From Mycolicibacterium iranicum (GTDB lineage Bacteria; Actinomycetota; Actinomycetes; Mycobacteriales; Mycobacteriaceae), in NCBI RefSeq assembly GCF_002101705.1, contig NZ_LQPC01000021.1:1-64000 (forward strand): DNA of 64,000 bases. The letters are read 5' to 3'. Below, in pieces: positions 1 to 9,105 of the stretch (position 1 is the first letter of the stretch; each line of letters begins with the position of its first letter). The notes beneath the pieces are model-generated. The model worked only from the letters and a program-made list of their open reading frames with translations, made no database searches and was not told the origin of the DNA. The position numbers and the translations under genes are program-made.

Positions 1-1
1 G

Positions 2-793
2 CCTCCCCCACCGCCGTCGGGCGGGATGCCCGGTTACGGCGGAGCCACTCCGCCACCACCCCCGCCCAGCGCACCGGCGTACGCGGGCGGCTATCAGACA
101 CCTCCTCCTCCGCCGGGTCCGCCGCCCGGGTGGACCACTCCGGCGCCGTCGGGCGGAGGTTCCGGTGGGTCGAAGGGGCCGATGATCGCGCTGCTCGCAG
201 GCGCAGCGGTCATCGTTCTCGTCCTCGCCGCACTCGGCATCTGGCTGATCGCCAGGGACGACGACTCGTCCTCGGTCGCGTCTTCCACCACGTCCTCGGC
301 AGCGCCGACCACGTCGTCGCGGGAACCCACTCGACGTACCCGCACCTCGACGACGACGCCACCTCCGACGGAGTCCTACGACCAGCAGCTGATGGCCCTG
401 CTCGCCCCCGGCCATGACAGCTCGAACTGCCAGCCGGTCACCCCGCCTGCGGCATCGGCGCTGGCCACGGTCGACTGCGAACAGAACACCAATCCGAACG
501 GGCCGGCCTTCACGCGGTATTCGCTGTTCGCGGACAAGCCAGCACTTGACGCCGCGTTCCAGGCAGCCATCGACGTGAACTCCGAACTGCTGGAGTGCCC
601 GGGCAGTGGCACCGGGTCGCCGACCACGTGGCACTACACCGAGACTCCCGATCAGGTCGCGGGCCAGATCGCGTGCGGCACGTACAACAACAACCCCGAC
701 GTCGTGTGGACCAAGGACGAGAGCCTGCTGCTGGCCGATGCGCAGGGACCGAGCCTGGAGGATCTGCACAACTGGTGGCTCGAATTCGGATAG
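2..793 (+). CDS. Proline-rich single-pass membrane protein, 5' partial
   Basis: The reading frame is open to the window edge, so the true start may lie upstream; the first ATG inside is at 26. The visible part has a Pro/Gly-rich cytoplasmic segment, one transmembrane helix (about residues 52-76, ending IARDD), a Ser/Thr-rich linker and a C-terminal extracytoplasmic domain with three or more Cys. This layout is common among mycobacterial membrane proteins and kinase-like sensors, but no kinase domain is visible. The C-terminal domain contains the conserved-looking stretch [18 protein letters not shown]. Function is not assigned; the architecture suggests an envelope-exposed domain tethered to the membrane. 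Confidence 0.75.
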   Translation, partial: PPPPPSGGMPGYGGATPPPPPPSAPAYAGGYQTPPPPPGPPPGWTTPAPSGGGSGGSKGPMIALLAGAAVIVLVLAALGIWLIARDDDSSSVASSTTSSAAPTTSSREPTRRTRTSTTTPPPTESYDQQLMALLAPGHDSSNCQPVTPPAASALATVDCEQNTNPNGPAFTRYSLFADKPALDAAFQAAIDVNSELLECPGSGTGSPTTWHYTETPDQVAGQIACGTYNNNPDVVWTKDESLLLADAQGPSLEDLHNWWLEFG

Positions 794-845
794 TCCGCGC
801 TACCGTCTGCAGGACCGCAACGTAGCGACGGGCGAAAGGGATCAG

Positions 846-2033
846 ATGAAGCGCGTGTTTGTCATTGGCGTCGGTATGACAAAGTTCGAGAAGCCCGGCC
901 GGAGGGAGGGCTGGGACTACCCGGACATGGCGCGCGAGTCGGGTACCAACGCTCTGGCCGACGCCGGTATCGAATACTCGGAGATCCAGCAGGGCTATGT
1001 CGGCTACTGCTCCGGCGATTCGACGTCGGGTCAGCGTGCGCTCTACGAGCTGGGCATGACGGGCATCCCGATCGTGAACGTCAACAACAACTGCTCCACG
1101 GGCTCGACGGCGCTGTACCTCGGCGCGCAGGCGATCCGCGGCGGCCTGGCGGACTGCGTGCTGGCGCTGGGGTTCGAGAAGATGCAGCCCGGCTCGCTCG
1201 GCGGCGGAGCCCAGGATCGCGAATCGCCACTGGCGCGGCACATCAAGGCGCTCGCCGAGATCGACGAGTTCGCATTTCCCGTGGCGCCGTGGATGTTCGG
1301 TGCCGCGGGCCGTGAGCACATGAAGAAGTACGGCACCACGGCCGAGCATTTCGCCAAGATCGGCTACAAGAACCACAAGCATTCGGTGAACAACCCGTTC
1401 GCCCAGTTCCAGGAGGAGTACACCCTCGACGACATCCTGGCCGCGAAGATGATCTCCGACCCGCTGACCAAACTGCAGTGTTCGCCGACATCGGACGGGT
1501 CGGCGGCGGTCGTGCTGGCCAGCGAGGACTACGTGGCGCGCAAAGGTCTGGCCGGGCAGGCCGTCGAGATCGTCGGACAGTCGATGACCACCGACTTCAC
1601 GTCGACGTTCGACGGCAGTGCCGCCAACATCATCGGTTACGACATGAATGTCAAAGCAGCGCAACAGGTTTACGATCAGTCCGGGCTGGGTCCGCAGGAT
1701 TTCCAGGTGATCGAACTGCATGACTGCTTTTCGGCGAACGAACTGCTGCTCTACGAAGCCCTCGGGCTGTGCGGCGAGGGCGAGGCGCCGTCCCTCATCG
1801 ACGCGGGCGACACCACCTACGGCGGTCGATGGGTCGTCAACCCTTCGGGCGGGCTGATCTCGAAGGGCCATCCGCTGGGGGCGACGGGCCTGGCCCAGTG
1901 CAGCGAGCTGACGTGGCAGTTGCGCGGCACCGCCGACAAGCGTCAGGTCGACGGGGTCGCCGCCGCGCTGCAGCACAACATCGGGCTGGGTGGGGCCGCG
2001 GTCGTCACTGCCTACCAGCGCGCAGAGCGCTGA
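846..2033 (+). CDS. Thiolase-family lipid-transfer protein (SCP-x type)
   Basis: A 395-residue thiolase fold of the lipid-transfer/acetyl-CoA acetyltransferase group found in mycobacterial sterol and fatty-acid catabolism. The nucleophile Cys lies in NNNCSTGS (about residue 84), the HDC motif in [18 protein letters not shown], and the C-terminal Gly-rich loop is [14 protein letters not shown]. The second catalytic Cys of biosynthetic thiolases is not evident, which fits the SCP-x/Ltp class. The start at 846 is chosen because a purine-rich RBS (gcgaaaggg) precedes it and the protein begins with the usual [14 protein letters not shown]. Substrate is unknown; no sterol genes are adjacent. Confidence 0.88.
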   Translation: MKRVFVIGVGMTKFEKPGRREGWDYPDMARESGTNALADAGIEYSEIQQGYVGYCSGDSTSGQRALYELGMTGIPIVNVNNNCSTGSTALYLGAQAIRGGLADCVLALGFEKMQPGSLGGGAQDRESPLARHIKALAEIDEFAFPVAPWMFGAAGREHMKKYGTTAEHFAKIGYKNHKHSVNNPFAQFQEEYTLDDILAAKMISDPLTKLQCSPTSDGSAAVVLASEDYVARKGLAGQAVEIVGQSMTTDFTSTFDGSAANIIGYDMNVKAAQQVYDQSGLGPQDFQVIELHDCFSANELLLYEALGLCGEGEAPSLIDAGDTTYGGRWVVNPSGGLISKGHPLGATGLAQCSELTWQLRGTADKRQVDGVAAALQHNIGLGGAAVVTAYQRAER

Positions 2034-2044
2034 CAGACGTCCCG

Positions 2045-2102
2045 CGAGCAGACGCAAACTCGCACTCTTTCGGTCGATTCCGTGCGAGTTTGCGTCTGCT
2101 CG
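2045..2102. repeat. 21-bp perfect inverted repeat, intergenic
   Basis: The arms 2045-2065 and 2082-2102 are exact reverse complements (21 bp) around a 16-nt loop, just after the thiolase stop. There is no U-tract, so it may be a dispersed intergenic repeat rather than a simple terminator. A related half-motif (gcgagcagac) recurs at about 2522. Confidence 0.7.
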
Positions 2103-2204
2103 TCACGGGTGGGTACCTGAGCTGAACTCTTCTCCGCGCAGAAACGTGTCACCAGATGTCGGCGATATATCCGGTGGGTCGGGCTATCGGCAGGAGGTTC
2201 GACG

Positions 2205-2513
2205 TTGCGTTGGGCGTGGACAGTTTCACTCGCGGCGCTCGGTGTGGCGCTGGGCCCGGCGGGCCAGGCGGCCGCCGAGGACCAGAACCCGTGGGTCGTC
2301 ATCGAGCAGCTTGAGTTGGCCGGCTATACCGTGAATCTCGACCGGATCGGCAACGCTCCGATCGAGGACTGTGTCGTCACCGAAGTGCGAAACCCGCAGC
2401 AGGTGACCCAGCCGGTAACCATCATCGATAAGGACAAACACGGTGTCGACATCGACACCGTCGACGTGATCGTCCGACAGTCGATTTCGGTCACCTTGGA
2501 CTGCACGGGCTGA
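2205..2513 (+). CDS. Small secreted mycobacterial protein, paralogue of the 9930 gene
   Basis: A 102-residue protein with an N-terminal signal peptide (cut near AGQAAAED). The TTG start is supported by aggagg 7 nt upstream. The mature part shares the pattern GY-V---RIGNAP-E-C-V-EVRN with the product of 9930-10226, including two conserved Cys, which suggests one disulfide. The family is small and secreted; no enzymatic motif is visible. It is transcribed towards dctA and separated from it by a strong bidirectional terminator. Confidence 0.75.
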   Translation: MRWAWTVSLAALGVALGPAGQAAAEDQNPWVVIEQLELAGYTVNLDRIGNAPIEDCVVTEVRNPQQVTQPVTIIDKDKHGVDIDTVDVIVRQSISVTLDCTG

Positions 2514-2535
2514 GCCCTTCGGCGAGCAGACACGA

Positions 2536-2571
2536 AAAGGCCCGGTCGGCAAGGGGGCCGACCGGGCCTTT
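2536..2571. terminator. Bidirectional rho-independent terminator
   Basis: A 15-bp perfect stem (2536-2550 with 2557-2571) and 6-nt loop, flanked by A-rich sequence on one side and T-rich on the other. It lies between two convergent genes and can serve both. Confidence 0.85.
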
Positions 2572-2583
2572 CCTACTCGTGCC

Positions 2584-3975
2584 CTACACCGCCGCAGGGG
2601 TTCTCGCCTGCACCGGCTCGTCGGCACGTGAGCCGTGATCCGAGTCGAGCATGGTGAGCTCGTCGAACGGATCATCGCCCGCCAGAACGGAATTCACCTT
2701 GCCCTTGTCGATGGTGTGCGTCCAGGATCCGACCAGCAGGGTGGCCACCGCGTTGCCCGAGAAGTTGGTCAGCGCCCGCGCCTCGGACATGAACCGGTCG
2801 ATTCCGACGATCAGTCCGACGCCGTCGAGCAGGTCGGGGCGGTGGGCCTGCAGGCCGCCGGCCAGGGTGGCCAGACCGGCGCCGGTGACGCCCGCGGCAC
2901 CCTTGGAGGCGACGATCATGAACACCAGGAGACCGATCTGCTCGGGGATCGACAGCGGGTCGCCGAGCGCACCCGCGATGAACAGTGAGGCCATGGTCAG
3001 GTAGATCGCGGTGCCGTCGAGGTTGAACGAATAACCGGTCGGCACGACCACGCCGACAGTCGAGCGGTCGACGCCGAGGTGCTCCATCTTGGCGATCAGG
3101 CGGGGCAGCGCGGATTCCGACGACGACGTCGACACGATCAGCAGGTACTCGCGGGCCAGGTAGCGGACGAGCTTGAAGATCGAGATGCCCGACACCAGCC
3201 GCAGCAGCGCGCCGAGCACGCCGAAGACGAAGATCGCACAGGTCAGATAGAAGCCGAGCATCAGCGCCATGAGTTGGCCGACGGCCGCCCAACCGGTCTG
3301 CCCGACGACGTTGGCGATGGCACCGAACGCACCGATGGGCGCGAGCCACAGGATCATCACCAGCACCTTGAAGACAAGCTTCTGGAGGTGCTCGATGCCG
3401 CGCAGGATGGGCGCGCCGGCCGAGCCGAGTCCCTGCAGTGCGAAGCCGACGAGCAGCGCAACGAACAGTGCCTGCAGCACGCTGCCCTCGGTGAGCGCCG
3501 AGAACATGGACGTCGGGATGATGCCTTGGACGAAATCCATCAACCCGCCGGCCTCGTGGGCCTTGTCGGCGAGTTCGGCGCCCTTGCCCGCTGTCGCCGA
3601 GACGTTCATGCCCTCACCCGGGTGCAGGAGGTTGCCGACCACCAGGCCTATCGCCAGCGCGAACGTTGACATCGCGAGGAAGTAGACGAACGCCAGGCCG
3701 CCGACCTTGCCGACGGTGGCCGCCTTGCGGACCGAGCCGATGCCCAACACGATCGTGCAGAAGATGACGGGAGCGATCATCATCTTGATCAGCGCCACGA
3801 ACATCGTCCCGAGGACGCCGACGCTCTTGCCCACGTCGGGGGCGAGAATGCCGACTCCGACACCGGCGATCACCGCGACGATGACGGCGATGTAGAGCCA
3901 GTGGGTGCGGTCGCGCTTCTTCTTGGGCTCTTCGGGCGCCGGCTCAGATGCCGGTCGATCCATCGTGGTCGTCAT
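2584..3975 (-). CDS. dctA: C4-dicarboxylate:cation symporter
   Basis: A 463-residue DAACS-family transporter, expected to import succinate, fumarate or malate with protons or sodium. It has the serine-rich hairpin STSSSESALPRL, the family signature GYSFNLDGTAIY and the substrate/cation loop GVTGAGLATLAGG, with about eight membrane helices plus re-entrant loops. The N-terminus is polar and cytoplasmic. It is divergent from a CitA/DcuS-like sensor kinase and response regulator, which suggests dicarboxylate-dependent control of this gene. Confidence 0.92.
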   Translation of the reverse strand: MTTTMDRPASEPAPEEPKKKRDRTHWLYIAVIVAVIAGVGVGILAPDVGKSVGVLGTMFVALIKMMIAPVIFCTIVLGIGSVRKAATVGKVGGLAFVYFLAMSTFALAIGLVVGNLLHPGEGMNVSATAGKGAELADKAHEAGGLMDFVQGIIPTSMFSALTEGSVLQALFVALLVGFALQGLGSAGAPILRGIEHLQKLVFKVLVMILWLAPIGAFGAIANVVGQTGWAAVGQLMALMLGFYLTCAIFVFGVLGALLRLVSGISIFKLVRYLAREYLLIVSTSSSESALPRLIAKMEHLGVDRSTVGVVVPTGYSFNLDGTAIYLTMASLFIAGALGDPLSIPEQIGLLVFMIVASKGAAGVTGAGLATLAGGLQAHRPDLLDGVGLIVGIDRFMSEARALTNFSGNAVATLLVGSWTHTIDKGKVNSVLAGDDPFDELTMLDSDHGSRADEPVQARTPAAV

Positions 3976-4049
3976 CGTGGTTCTCCTTCAGACGCGCTCG
4001 GTTTTGGGTCTGAAAGGATGCTCGGCGAGGACGTGAGCCAGGTCACGCT

Positions 4050-4074
4050 TTAGTTCATTTAGTTCGGTAAGTTC
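4050..4074. promoter_or_regulatory. Three 7-bp direct repeats, candidate response-regulator site
   Basis: TTAGTTC at 4050, TTAGTTC at 4059 and TAAGTTC at 4068 recur with a 9-bp period in the dctA/kinase intergenic region. A 5-bp inverted repeat (cgtga/tcacg, 4032-4047) lies just beside them. The position between dctA and its likely two-component regulator suggests a binding site for that regulator; this is inference. Confidence 0.45.
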
Positions 4075-4133
4075 ACGACCATGGCCGAGGTCGAGAATGT
4101 TCACGTCGCGACCGCAAAGGGATTGCTCGCTTG

Positions 4134-5744
4134 ATGCGCTCGCGGCCGTACCCTCTTGGCCGCTCGCGGCTACATCGCTCAGGCCGCTCGCGGCCGTGGT
4201 CCCTCGCGACGCAGGCGATCGTGCTCCAGATCCTGGTGATCGCGCTGATCGTGGTGGGCGGCAGCGCTCTCGCGCTGCTCGACGCCCGTCAGGACGCCGA
4301 CGCGGAGGCCGAGGAGCAAGTGTTGGGTATCGCCACGGCGCTGGCGGATTCGCCGTCCACGGCCGAGGCCATCGAGGCGGGTCGGGCCACCGAGATCCTG
4401 CAACCGGTCACCGAACTCGTGCGCCGCAACACCGACATCGCGTTCATCACGATCATGGCGCCTGACCGCACGCGGTTCACCCACACCGATCCCACTCAGA
4501 TCGGCGGCGCCTACCTCGGCACCATCGAGCCCGCCCTGCGCGGAGAATCGTTCACCGAGGTTTACACCGGGACGCTCGGCCCATCGATCCGCGCCGTCGT
4601 GCCGGTGCTCGACGCGGACGGACGGATCGTCGGGTTGGTCGCCGCTGGCATCCTGCAGGAAAGTCTCGCCGACCGGTGGCGTGCGCAGTGGCCGATCATC
4701 GCGGCCATCAGCCTTGGTGCACTTGCCGTTTCGCTGATCGGTGTGTGGGGAATCCGGCGCCGCCTACTGCGGCAGACTCATGGCCTCCGACCCGACGAGC
4801 TGCGGGTGATGTACGACCACCACGACGCAATTCTGCATTCGGTGTCCGAAGGCCTGATCGTGCTGTCCGAGAAGGAACCCGGCGGTGTGGCGCTGGTGAA
4901 CGACGAGGCGCGGCGCCTGCTGTCGTTGCCATCGGGCAGCGTCGACCGGTCCGAGCTGCCGGAATTCCTGCGCACGTTCAATCCGGGAGCGCGCGACGAG
5001 ATTCACGTGACCGACGACCGCGTTCTCGTTGTCAACCGCTCGAGAGTGGAGAACGGGGCGGACGGCTCCGAGGTGGTGACGATCCGCGACCGCACCGAAT
5101 TGCAGGGCGCGCTGGGCGAACTCAATTCGCTGAAGGTGCTGACGGATTCGTTGCGCGCGCAAGCCCATGAGGCCGCCAACAAGTTGCACACCATCGTGAC
5201 GATGGTGGAGATGGGCCGCGCGAACGACGCCGTGGCGTTCGCCACGGCTGAACTGGAGCTGTCGCAACATCTTGTGGACCGGCTGTCGGCTGCGGTACGT
5301 GAGCCTGCTCTCGTGGCGTTGCTGCTTGGCAAGGCGGCGCAGGCTGACGAGCGAGGCATCGAGTTCACGGTCACCGAGGACACCGAATTGCCCGCCGGAT
5401 CAGACGAATTGCTGCTGTCCGGCCAGGAACTGGTCACTGTTGTCGGCAACCTCATCGACAACGCGATGGATGCCTGCGACCCAGACGATCCGTGGGTGGA
5501 GGTGACCATCCACCAGCACGACGGGACACTGACGATTCGGGTGGCAGACAGCGGAGAGGGCATGGACGCCACGACTTTCGAGAAGGCGATGCGACGGGGA
5601 TACTCGACGAAATCCGACATCGACGCCGGGCATCACGGGTTGGGCCTGGCGCTGGTGGCGCAGGTCGTCAAGCGCCACGACGGCACGCTCACCGCCGACG
5701 TGACGTACGGCTCGATCGTGACGGCCACGGTGATGAAGCCATGA
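4134..5744 (+). CDS. CitA/DcuS-family sensor histidine kinase
   Basis: A membrane kinase of about 536 residues. An N-terminal transmembrane helix (about 28-50) and a second (about 185-207) enclose a periplasmic sensor domain with a tHTD motif (RTRFTHTDPTQIGG) as in citrate/C4-dicarboxylate sensors. A cytoplasmic PAS domain follows, then the phospho-acceptor region with AQAHEAANKLHTI (His) and a HATPase domain with N box NLIDNAMDAC and DSGEGMD. A TTG at 4131 could also start translation. It overlaps the response regulator by ATGA and is divergent from dctA, so it probably senses dicarboxylates. Confidence 0.87.
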   Translation: MRSRPYPLGRSRLHRSGRSRPWSLATQAIVLQILVIALIVVGGSALALLDARQDADAEAEEQVLGIATALADSPSTAEAIEAGRATEILQPVTELVRRNTDIAFITIMAPDRTRFTHTDPTQIGGAYLGTIEPALRGESFTEVYTGTLGPSIRAVVPVLDADGRIVGLVAAGILQESLADRWRAQWPIIAAISLGALAVSLIGVWGIRRRLLRQTHGLRPDELRVMYDHHDAILHSVSEGLIVLSEKEPGGVALVNDEARRLLSLPSGSVDRSELPEFLRTFNPGARDEIHVTDDRVLVVNRSRVENGADGSEVVTIRDRTELQGALGELNSLKVLTDSLRAQAHEAANKLHTIVTMVEMGRANDAVAFATAELELSQHLVDRLSAAVREPALVALLLGKAAQADERGIEFTVTEDTELPAGSDELLLSGQELVTVVGNLIDNAMDACDPDDPWVEVTIHQHDGTLTIRVADSGEGMDATTFEKAMRRGYSTKSDIDAGHHGLGLALVAQVVKRHDGTLTADVTYGSIVTATVMKP

Positions 5745-6439
5745 TCACGGTGCTGATCGTCGAGGACGAGCCCCTGATCGCCGAGGCGCATCAAACCTAT
5801 CTTGAACGCCTGCAGGGCTTTTCCGTGGCAGGCGTCGTGCACACCGCGCGCGACGCGATGCGGGTGGTGTCCGAGTCCGCGGCCGGCGAGCAACCCGTCG
5901 ACCTGGTCCTGCTGGACATCGGCCTCCCCGATGCCAGCGGCATCGCTCTCGCGTCAGCATTGTCGGGTCAGCGACCGGCGCCTGACATCATCGCGATCAC
6001 GTCGGAGCGGGATCTGGAGATGGTGCGGGCGGCAGTCAGTCATGGCGCGCTCGCATACCTGTTGAAGCCGTTCACGTTCGCCGCGTTCCGGGAACGGCTG
6101 GAGCGGTATCAGCGCTATCGCCAGGCCCTGCCTGCAGGCATCGACGCCGCCAGCCAGGCGGAGGTCGACCGTGCGCTGGCCGAGCTCCGCGTGGGATTTG
6201 ACCGTTCCGCGGCGCCGAAAGGCGCCGCTTCCGGCACGAATGACGAGATCGCCCGCGCAGTAAGAGATTTCACGGACAATCCCGATGGCATCACCGCGGA
6301 CGAGGTGGCCAAGCACGTCGGGGTGTCGCGCGTGACGGCGTGGCGATACCTCGAGCGGCTCGCCGACGAGGGCACCGTGCGCCGCCACACCGACTACGGC
6401 AAAGCGGGGCGGCCGAAGACCCGCTATCAGTGGCGCTGA
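5741..6439 (+). CDS. DcuR/CitB-family response regulator
   Basis: A 232-residue regulator. The receiver domain has the acidic pocket VEDE, phospho-acceptor Asp59 (LLDIGLPD), a Ser/Thr switch in AITSERD and Lys109 in LLKPF. The C-terminal part contains a winged-helix segment (about 180-225: ADEVAKHVGVSRVTAWRYLE) as in CitB/DcuR proteins. The start ATG overlaps the kinase stop (ATGA), so the pair is translationally coupled. Likely targets are its own region and dctA. Confidence 0.88.
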   Translation: MITVLIVEDEPLIAEAHQTYLERLQGFSVAGVVHTARDAMRVVSESAAGEQPVDLVLLDIGLPDASGIALASALSGQRPAPDIIAITSERDLEMVRAAVSHGALAYLLKPFTFAAFRERLERYQRYRQALPAGIDAASQAEVDRALAELRVGFDRSAAPKGAASGTNDEIARAVRDFTDNPDGITADEVAKHVGVSRVTAWRYLERLADEGTVRRHTDYGKAGRPKTRYQWR

Positions 6440-6461
6440 CGCACCGGCGCACCGCGTCCGA

Positions 6462-7544
6462 TCAGACCGTGACCGGCTGACGCTGGATCCGCGGCGGCTC
6501 CAGCGCGATCGGATCCGTAGCGAGGAACTGCGAGTAGAGAGTCGCGATGGACGACTCCACCGAGAAAACGCTGAGACCGCCGGCATAGTCGGCGATGTAC
6601 AACCGCGACCCGTCGCCGTCCTGAGTCACGCACGACGGCCGCGCGTCGACCTTCAGCGAATCGACGATGTCGAGGCTGAGCGTGCAGAGCATCGCGACCC
6701 GGTCGTAGTCGACGATGTAGGCGCGCGACTGGTCGCTGCTCATCACCAGCTGCGTGGGCGCACCGGCGAGATTCGTCGTGTCGGTCACGCGCATCGAAGC
6801 GAGGTCGACGACGTGCACGGCTCCGCCCACTGCGCGGTCGGAGGTCAGCACGTAGATCGCGTCGCCTGCATGCGCGATGTCGCGGATCGGCGAGCCGACC
6901 GCAACCACGCGGCTGACATGCGAGGTCTCGGCGTCGACCACGATCAGCCGGCTGCCGCTCACGTCGGTGACGCCCAAATACAGCCGTTTGCCGTTGGAGT
7001 CCACGCGAAGCGCGTCGATGTTGGCTGCAGGCGCGCGGCCGATCTCAACGGTGCCCACCCGCTCGGCGGTGACGTCGATGACCGCGACATCGACCGTGTC
7101 CTGTGCGGAACGGCCCGCGTAGACCCGCTTGCCGTCGGGACTGACAGCGAGAGCGGTCACACCGGCGGCCACGGGATAGGTCTTGATGACCGTCTTGGTG
7201 TCGAGATCGATCACAGAAACCGCGTCGTGGCTTGACGCCGCGATGCTGACGTAGGCGCGATCGTTGGCGACTGCAACCGCCAATGGCTCACCCTGGAGGG
7301 CGATGGTCGCGACGACATCCAGCGTCGTGGCGTCGAGCACCGAAACGCTGTCGTCGCCGGCGTTGGCCATCACGACGACGTCACTGCCCGCCGCGATATC
7401 GCCGACGGGGCGGCGGGACACGGCCAGCCGCCGCTCGAGGACGACGTCACTGGCCGCAGTGGTCACAAGCGGCGCATCTGCCACGCGAGAGTCAGCTGTG
7501 CGGTTGTGCATCACGTGCCGCTTGGGCATCACAAAGTTTGCCAT
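6462..7544 (-). CDS. YVTN/YncE-type beta-propeller protein
   Basis: A 360-residue protein made almost entirely of beta-propeller repeats (for example DDSVSVLDATTLDVVATIAL, SPDGKRVYAGRS, DSNGKRLYLG). The spacing fits a seven-bladed propeller of the lactonase/YncE class. No cleavable signal is obvious. A GGAGG lies 9 nt before the start. Such proteins act as binding scaffolds or lactonases; no catalytic residue can be singled out here. It converges on the response-regulator gene with only 22 bp between. Confidence 0.75.
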   Translation of the reverse strand: MANFVMPKRHVMHNRTADSRVADAPLVTTAASDVVLERRLAVSRRPVGDIAAGSDVVVMANAGDDSVSVLDATTLDVVATIALQGEPLAVAVANDRAYVSIAASSHDAVSVIDLDTKTVIKTYPVAAGVTALAVSPDGKRVYAGRSAQDTVDVAVIDVTAERVGTVEIGRAPAANIDALRVDSNGKRLYLGVTDVSGSRLIVVDAETSHVSRVVAVGSPIRDIAHAGDAIYVLTSDRAVGGAVHVVDLASMRVTDTTNLAGAPTQLVMSSDQSRAYIVDYDRVAMLCTLSLDIVDSLKVDARPSCVTQDGDGSRLYIADYAGGLSVFSVESSIATLYSQFLATDPIALEPPRIQRQPVTV

Positions 7545-7998
7545 TTGCCTGGTACCTCCGCCGGTATGACTTCTACCCGGCCTAGAATTTCAGTCATTGC
7601 GCCCGCGGTAGGACGCGATCTGAACCGAGTGTAGCGACGCCCAATCAAGGTCAGAACCGCCAAAAAGTGGCGTCAGCAAATAACAGGCCAAAGCTCTCAG
7701 GACTTGCTTAGACTATTCCTAGTTATCAATTCGTGACCTTTACGCAGCAATGACCGAACAGCCCGTGAACAGCAGTTTAAGGTGTACAGGCAACCCTCTT
7801 GCGGTTGTGTGACAAACACCGCGTCGCCCGAAATTCTTAGCCTTTTTCTTCGGATTGAGGTACAGATCACACCGCGACACGCCAGCAAATTCATGGAAAC
7901 ACACCCTGTTGCGACCCTTGGACGACCTGATCGAGCTGGCGTTCACGCATCGGCGGTGTGTGAAATTCGCTGCGAAGCGATGTTCAGTGCACGCGAAG
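7545..7998. other. Gene-poor, less GC-rich intergenic stretch
   Basis: About 450 bp with no convincing coding frame or hairpin. Short frames here lack ribosome-binding sites and mycobacterial codon bias. It must hold the promoter of the propeller gene at its left end; no consensus element could be assigned with confidence. Confidence 0.5.
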
Positions 7999-8415
7999 CT
8001 AGGCCGACACGGAACCGAGCACGCTCGCGATCTCCTCCAACGGAATGATTCCCTCAGGATCACAAAGTTTCACCACGCGGGATACCGACGGACTGGGCAC
8101 CACGCACCACGTCACGTCTTCGCGGGCCAGGTGAGCGCTGATCGCGTACAGCGCAGAAGCGCCGTCGAAGGCCATGAAGTGCACTTCGGTGAGGTCGAGG
8201 ACGAGCGACGCCGCACCACCCGCCGCTTCACGGACGGTGTGGGCGAAATGCTTGGCGTTGGCCGCATCCACCTCGCCACACACCGAGACCGTGGCTCGCT
8301 TGTTCGAGCCACGGCCTTCGGTGCGGCACGCAACTTGCAGCGACGTCGACGCTATCGAGAAATGCCGACTGTCAGCTGACCTGCTGCGGATGGACGTGAG
8401 AGCCATTGCAGGCAA
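7999..8415 (-). CDS. STAS-domain protein (anti-sigma factor antagonist type)
   Basis: A protein of up to 138 residues with a C-terminal STAS domain: VSVCGEVDAANAKHFAHTV, then LVLDLTEVHFMAFDGASALYAI, where the loop Asp-Gly-Ala-Ser carries the Ser phosphorylated in SpoIIAA-type antagonists. An internal ATG at 8406 is an alternative start. It lies beside a CsbD-like gene with a SigF-like promoter and near another STAS gene, so a role in partner switching on a stress sigma factor is plausible. No anti-sigma kinase is present in the window. Confidence 0.75.
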   Translation of the reverse strand: MPAMALTSIRSRSADSRHFSIASTSLQVACRTEGRGSNKRATVSVCGEVDAANAKHFAHTVREAAGGAASLVLDLTEVHFMAFDGASALYAISAHLAREDVTWCVVPSPSVSRVVKLCDPEGIIPLEEIASVLGSVSA

Positions 8416-8436
8416 ACATACCCTGCCAAACGACTT

Positions 8437-8673
8437 TTACTGCTCGGCTTTTTGACGCTCTTCATTGGCCTTCGCCGCAGCGCGCGCGCTTTCGGCCTCA
8501 GCTTCCTTCTTGGCGGCCTCGCGCTGGGCATCGGCCTTGTCCTGCTGTGCCTCGCCCTCGCGCTGAAGGTCGTCGCGGCCGGCGACGACGCCGATGACTT
8601 CCTTGGCCTTGCCTTTCACGCCTTCGACCACGCCTTTGACAGCTTCTTCGGGACCTGAATTGTTGTCGCTCAC
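8437..8673 (-). CDS. CsbD-like stress protein
   Basis: A 78-residue hydrophilic protein with the CsbD core KGVVEGVKGKAKEVIGVVAG followed by a long Ala/Glu/Lys helix. The GTG start at 8673 is preferred to the upstream ATG at 8745 because AAGGAG lies 6 nt before it and the family begins here. A SigF-like promoter sits about 45 nt upstream. CsbD proteins are general-stress proteins of unknown biochemical role; the charged repeats suggest an intrinsically helical or disordered protein. Confidence 0.8.
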   Translation of the reverse strand: MSDNNSGPEEAVKGVVEGVKGKAKEVIGVVAGRDDLQREGEAQQDKADAQREAAKKEAEAESARAAAKANEERQKAEQ

Positions 8674-8717
8674 CGGACGCTCCTTCTTCGCGGCTGACAC
8701 CTTGGGCGAAGCGTCTG

Positions 8718-8743
8718 TTCCCCTGGCGCAAATTTGCCAAACC
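8718..8743 (-). promoter_or_regulatory. SigF-like promoter for the CsbD-like gene
   Basis: On the minus strand GGTTT (8743-8739), 16 nt spacer, GGGAA (8722-8718), close to the mycobacterial SigF pattern GGTTT-N16-18-GGGTA, about 45 nt before the GTG start. Confidence 0.6.
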
Positions 8744-8766
8744 AACGGGTGGCCGGAGGCACTCAG

Positions 8767-9105
8767 TCAGCGCGCAAAGTCGGCAAGGGCCACATCGAGG
8801 GTGGAGAACAGTGGAACGTAGTCGGTGAGACCGGTGACTTTGAGTGGGCGACTCGTGGCAGGGCCGTCGGCGACCACTGCGAACTTCGCATCGCCGTCGA
8901 CCTTCCTCTGCGTCAGGACAAGGACCTGCATCCCGGCTGATCCGAGAAAATCGACGTCGGTCAGGTCGACGATGAGGCCGGCGGGCCTGCGATCGACCGC
9001 CGCGTCGATGGCTTCCTGCAGCTTGGGCGCAGTCAACATGTCGACGGCGCCCACTGCCGACACGATCACGACACCATCGATTTGGTGCTCGGTGAATTGC
9101 TGCAC
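8767..9105 (-). CDS. STAS-domain protein (anti-anti-sigma factor)
   Basis: A complete STAS domain of 112 residues: VVIVSAVGAVDMLTAPKLQEA, then LIVDLTDVDFLGSAGMQVLV, with the conserved Asp-Phe-Leu-Gly-Ser loop containing the phosphorylatable Ser. The frame is open to 9381, but the upstream part lacks domain character; a GTG at 9105 preceded by GAGG is the likely start. In mycobacteria such proteins relieve anti-SigF inhibition. It is the second STAS gene within 1.1 kb. Confidence 0.78.
   Translation of the reverse strand: MQQFTEHQIDGVVIVSAVGAVDMLTAPKLQEAIDAAVDRRPAGLIVDLTDVDFLGSAGMQVLVLTQRKVDGDAKFAVVADGPATSRPLKVTGLTDYVPLFSTLDVALADFAR

Noticed and set aside
510-2057. Long minus-strand open frame of 515 codons opposite the thiolase gene
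   Set aside because: It is the complement of a clear thiolase with full family motifs; the minus frame has no domain character and arises from high GC at third positions.
7697-8063. Several short frames in the 7.6-8.0 kb gap
   Set aside because: They lack ribosome-binding sites, GC3 bias and recognisable domains.
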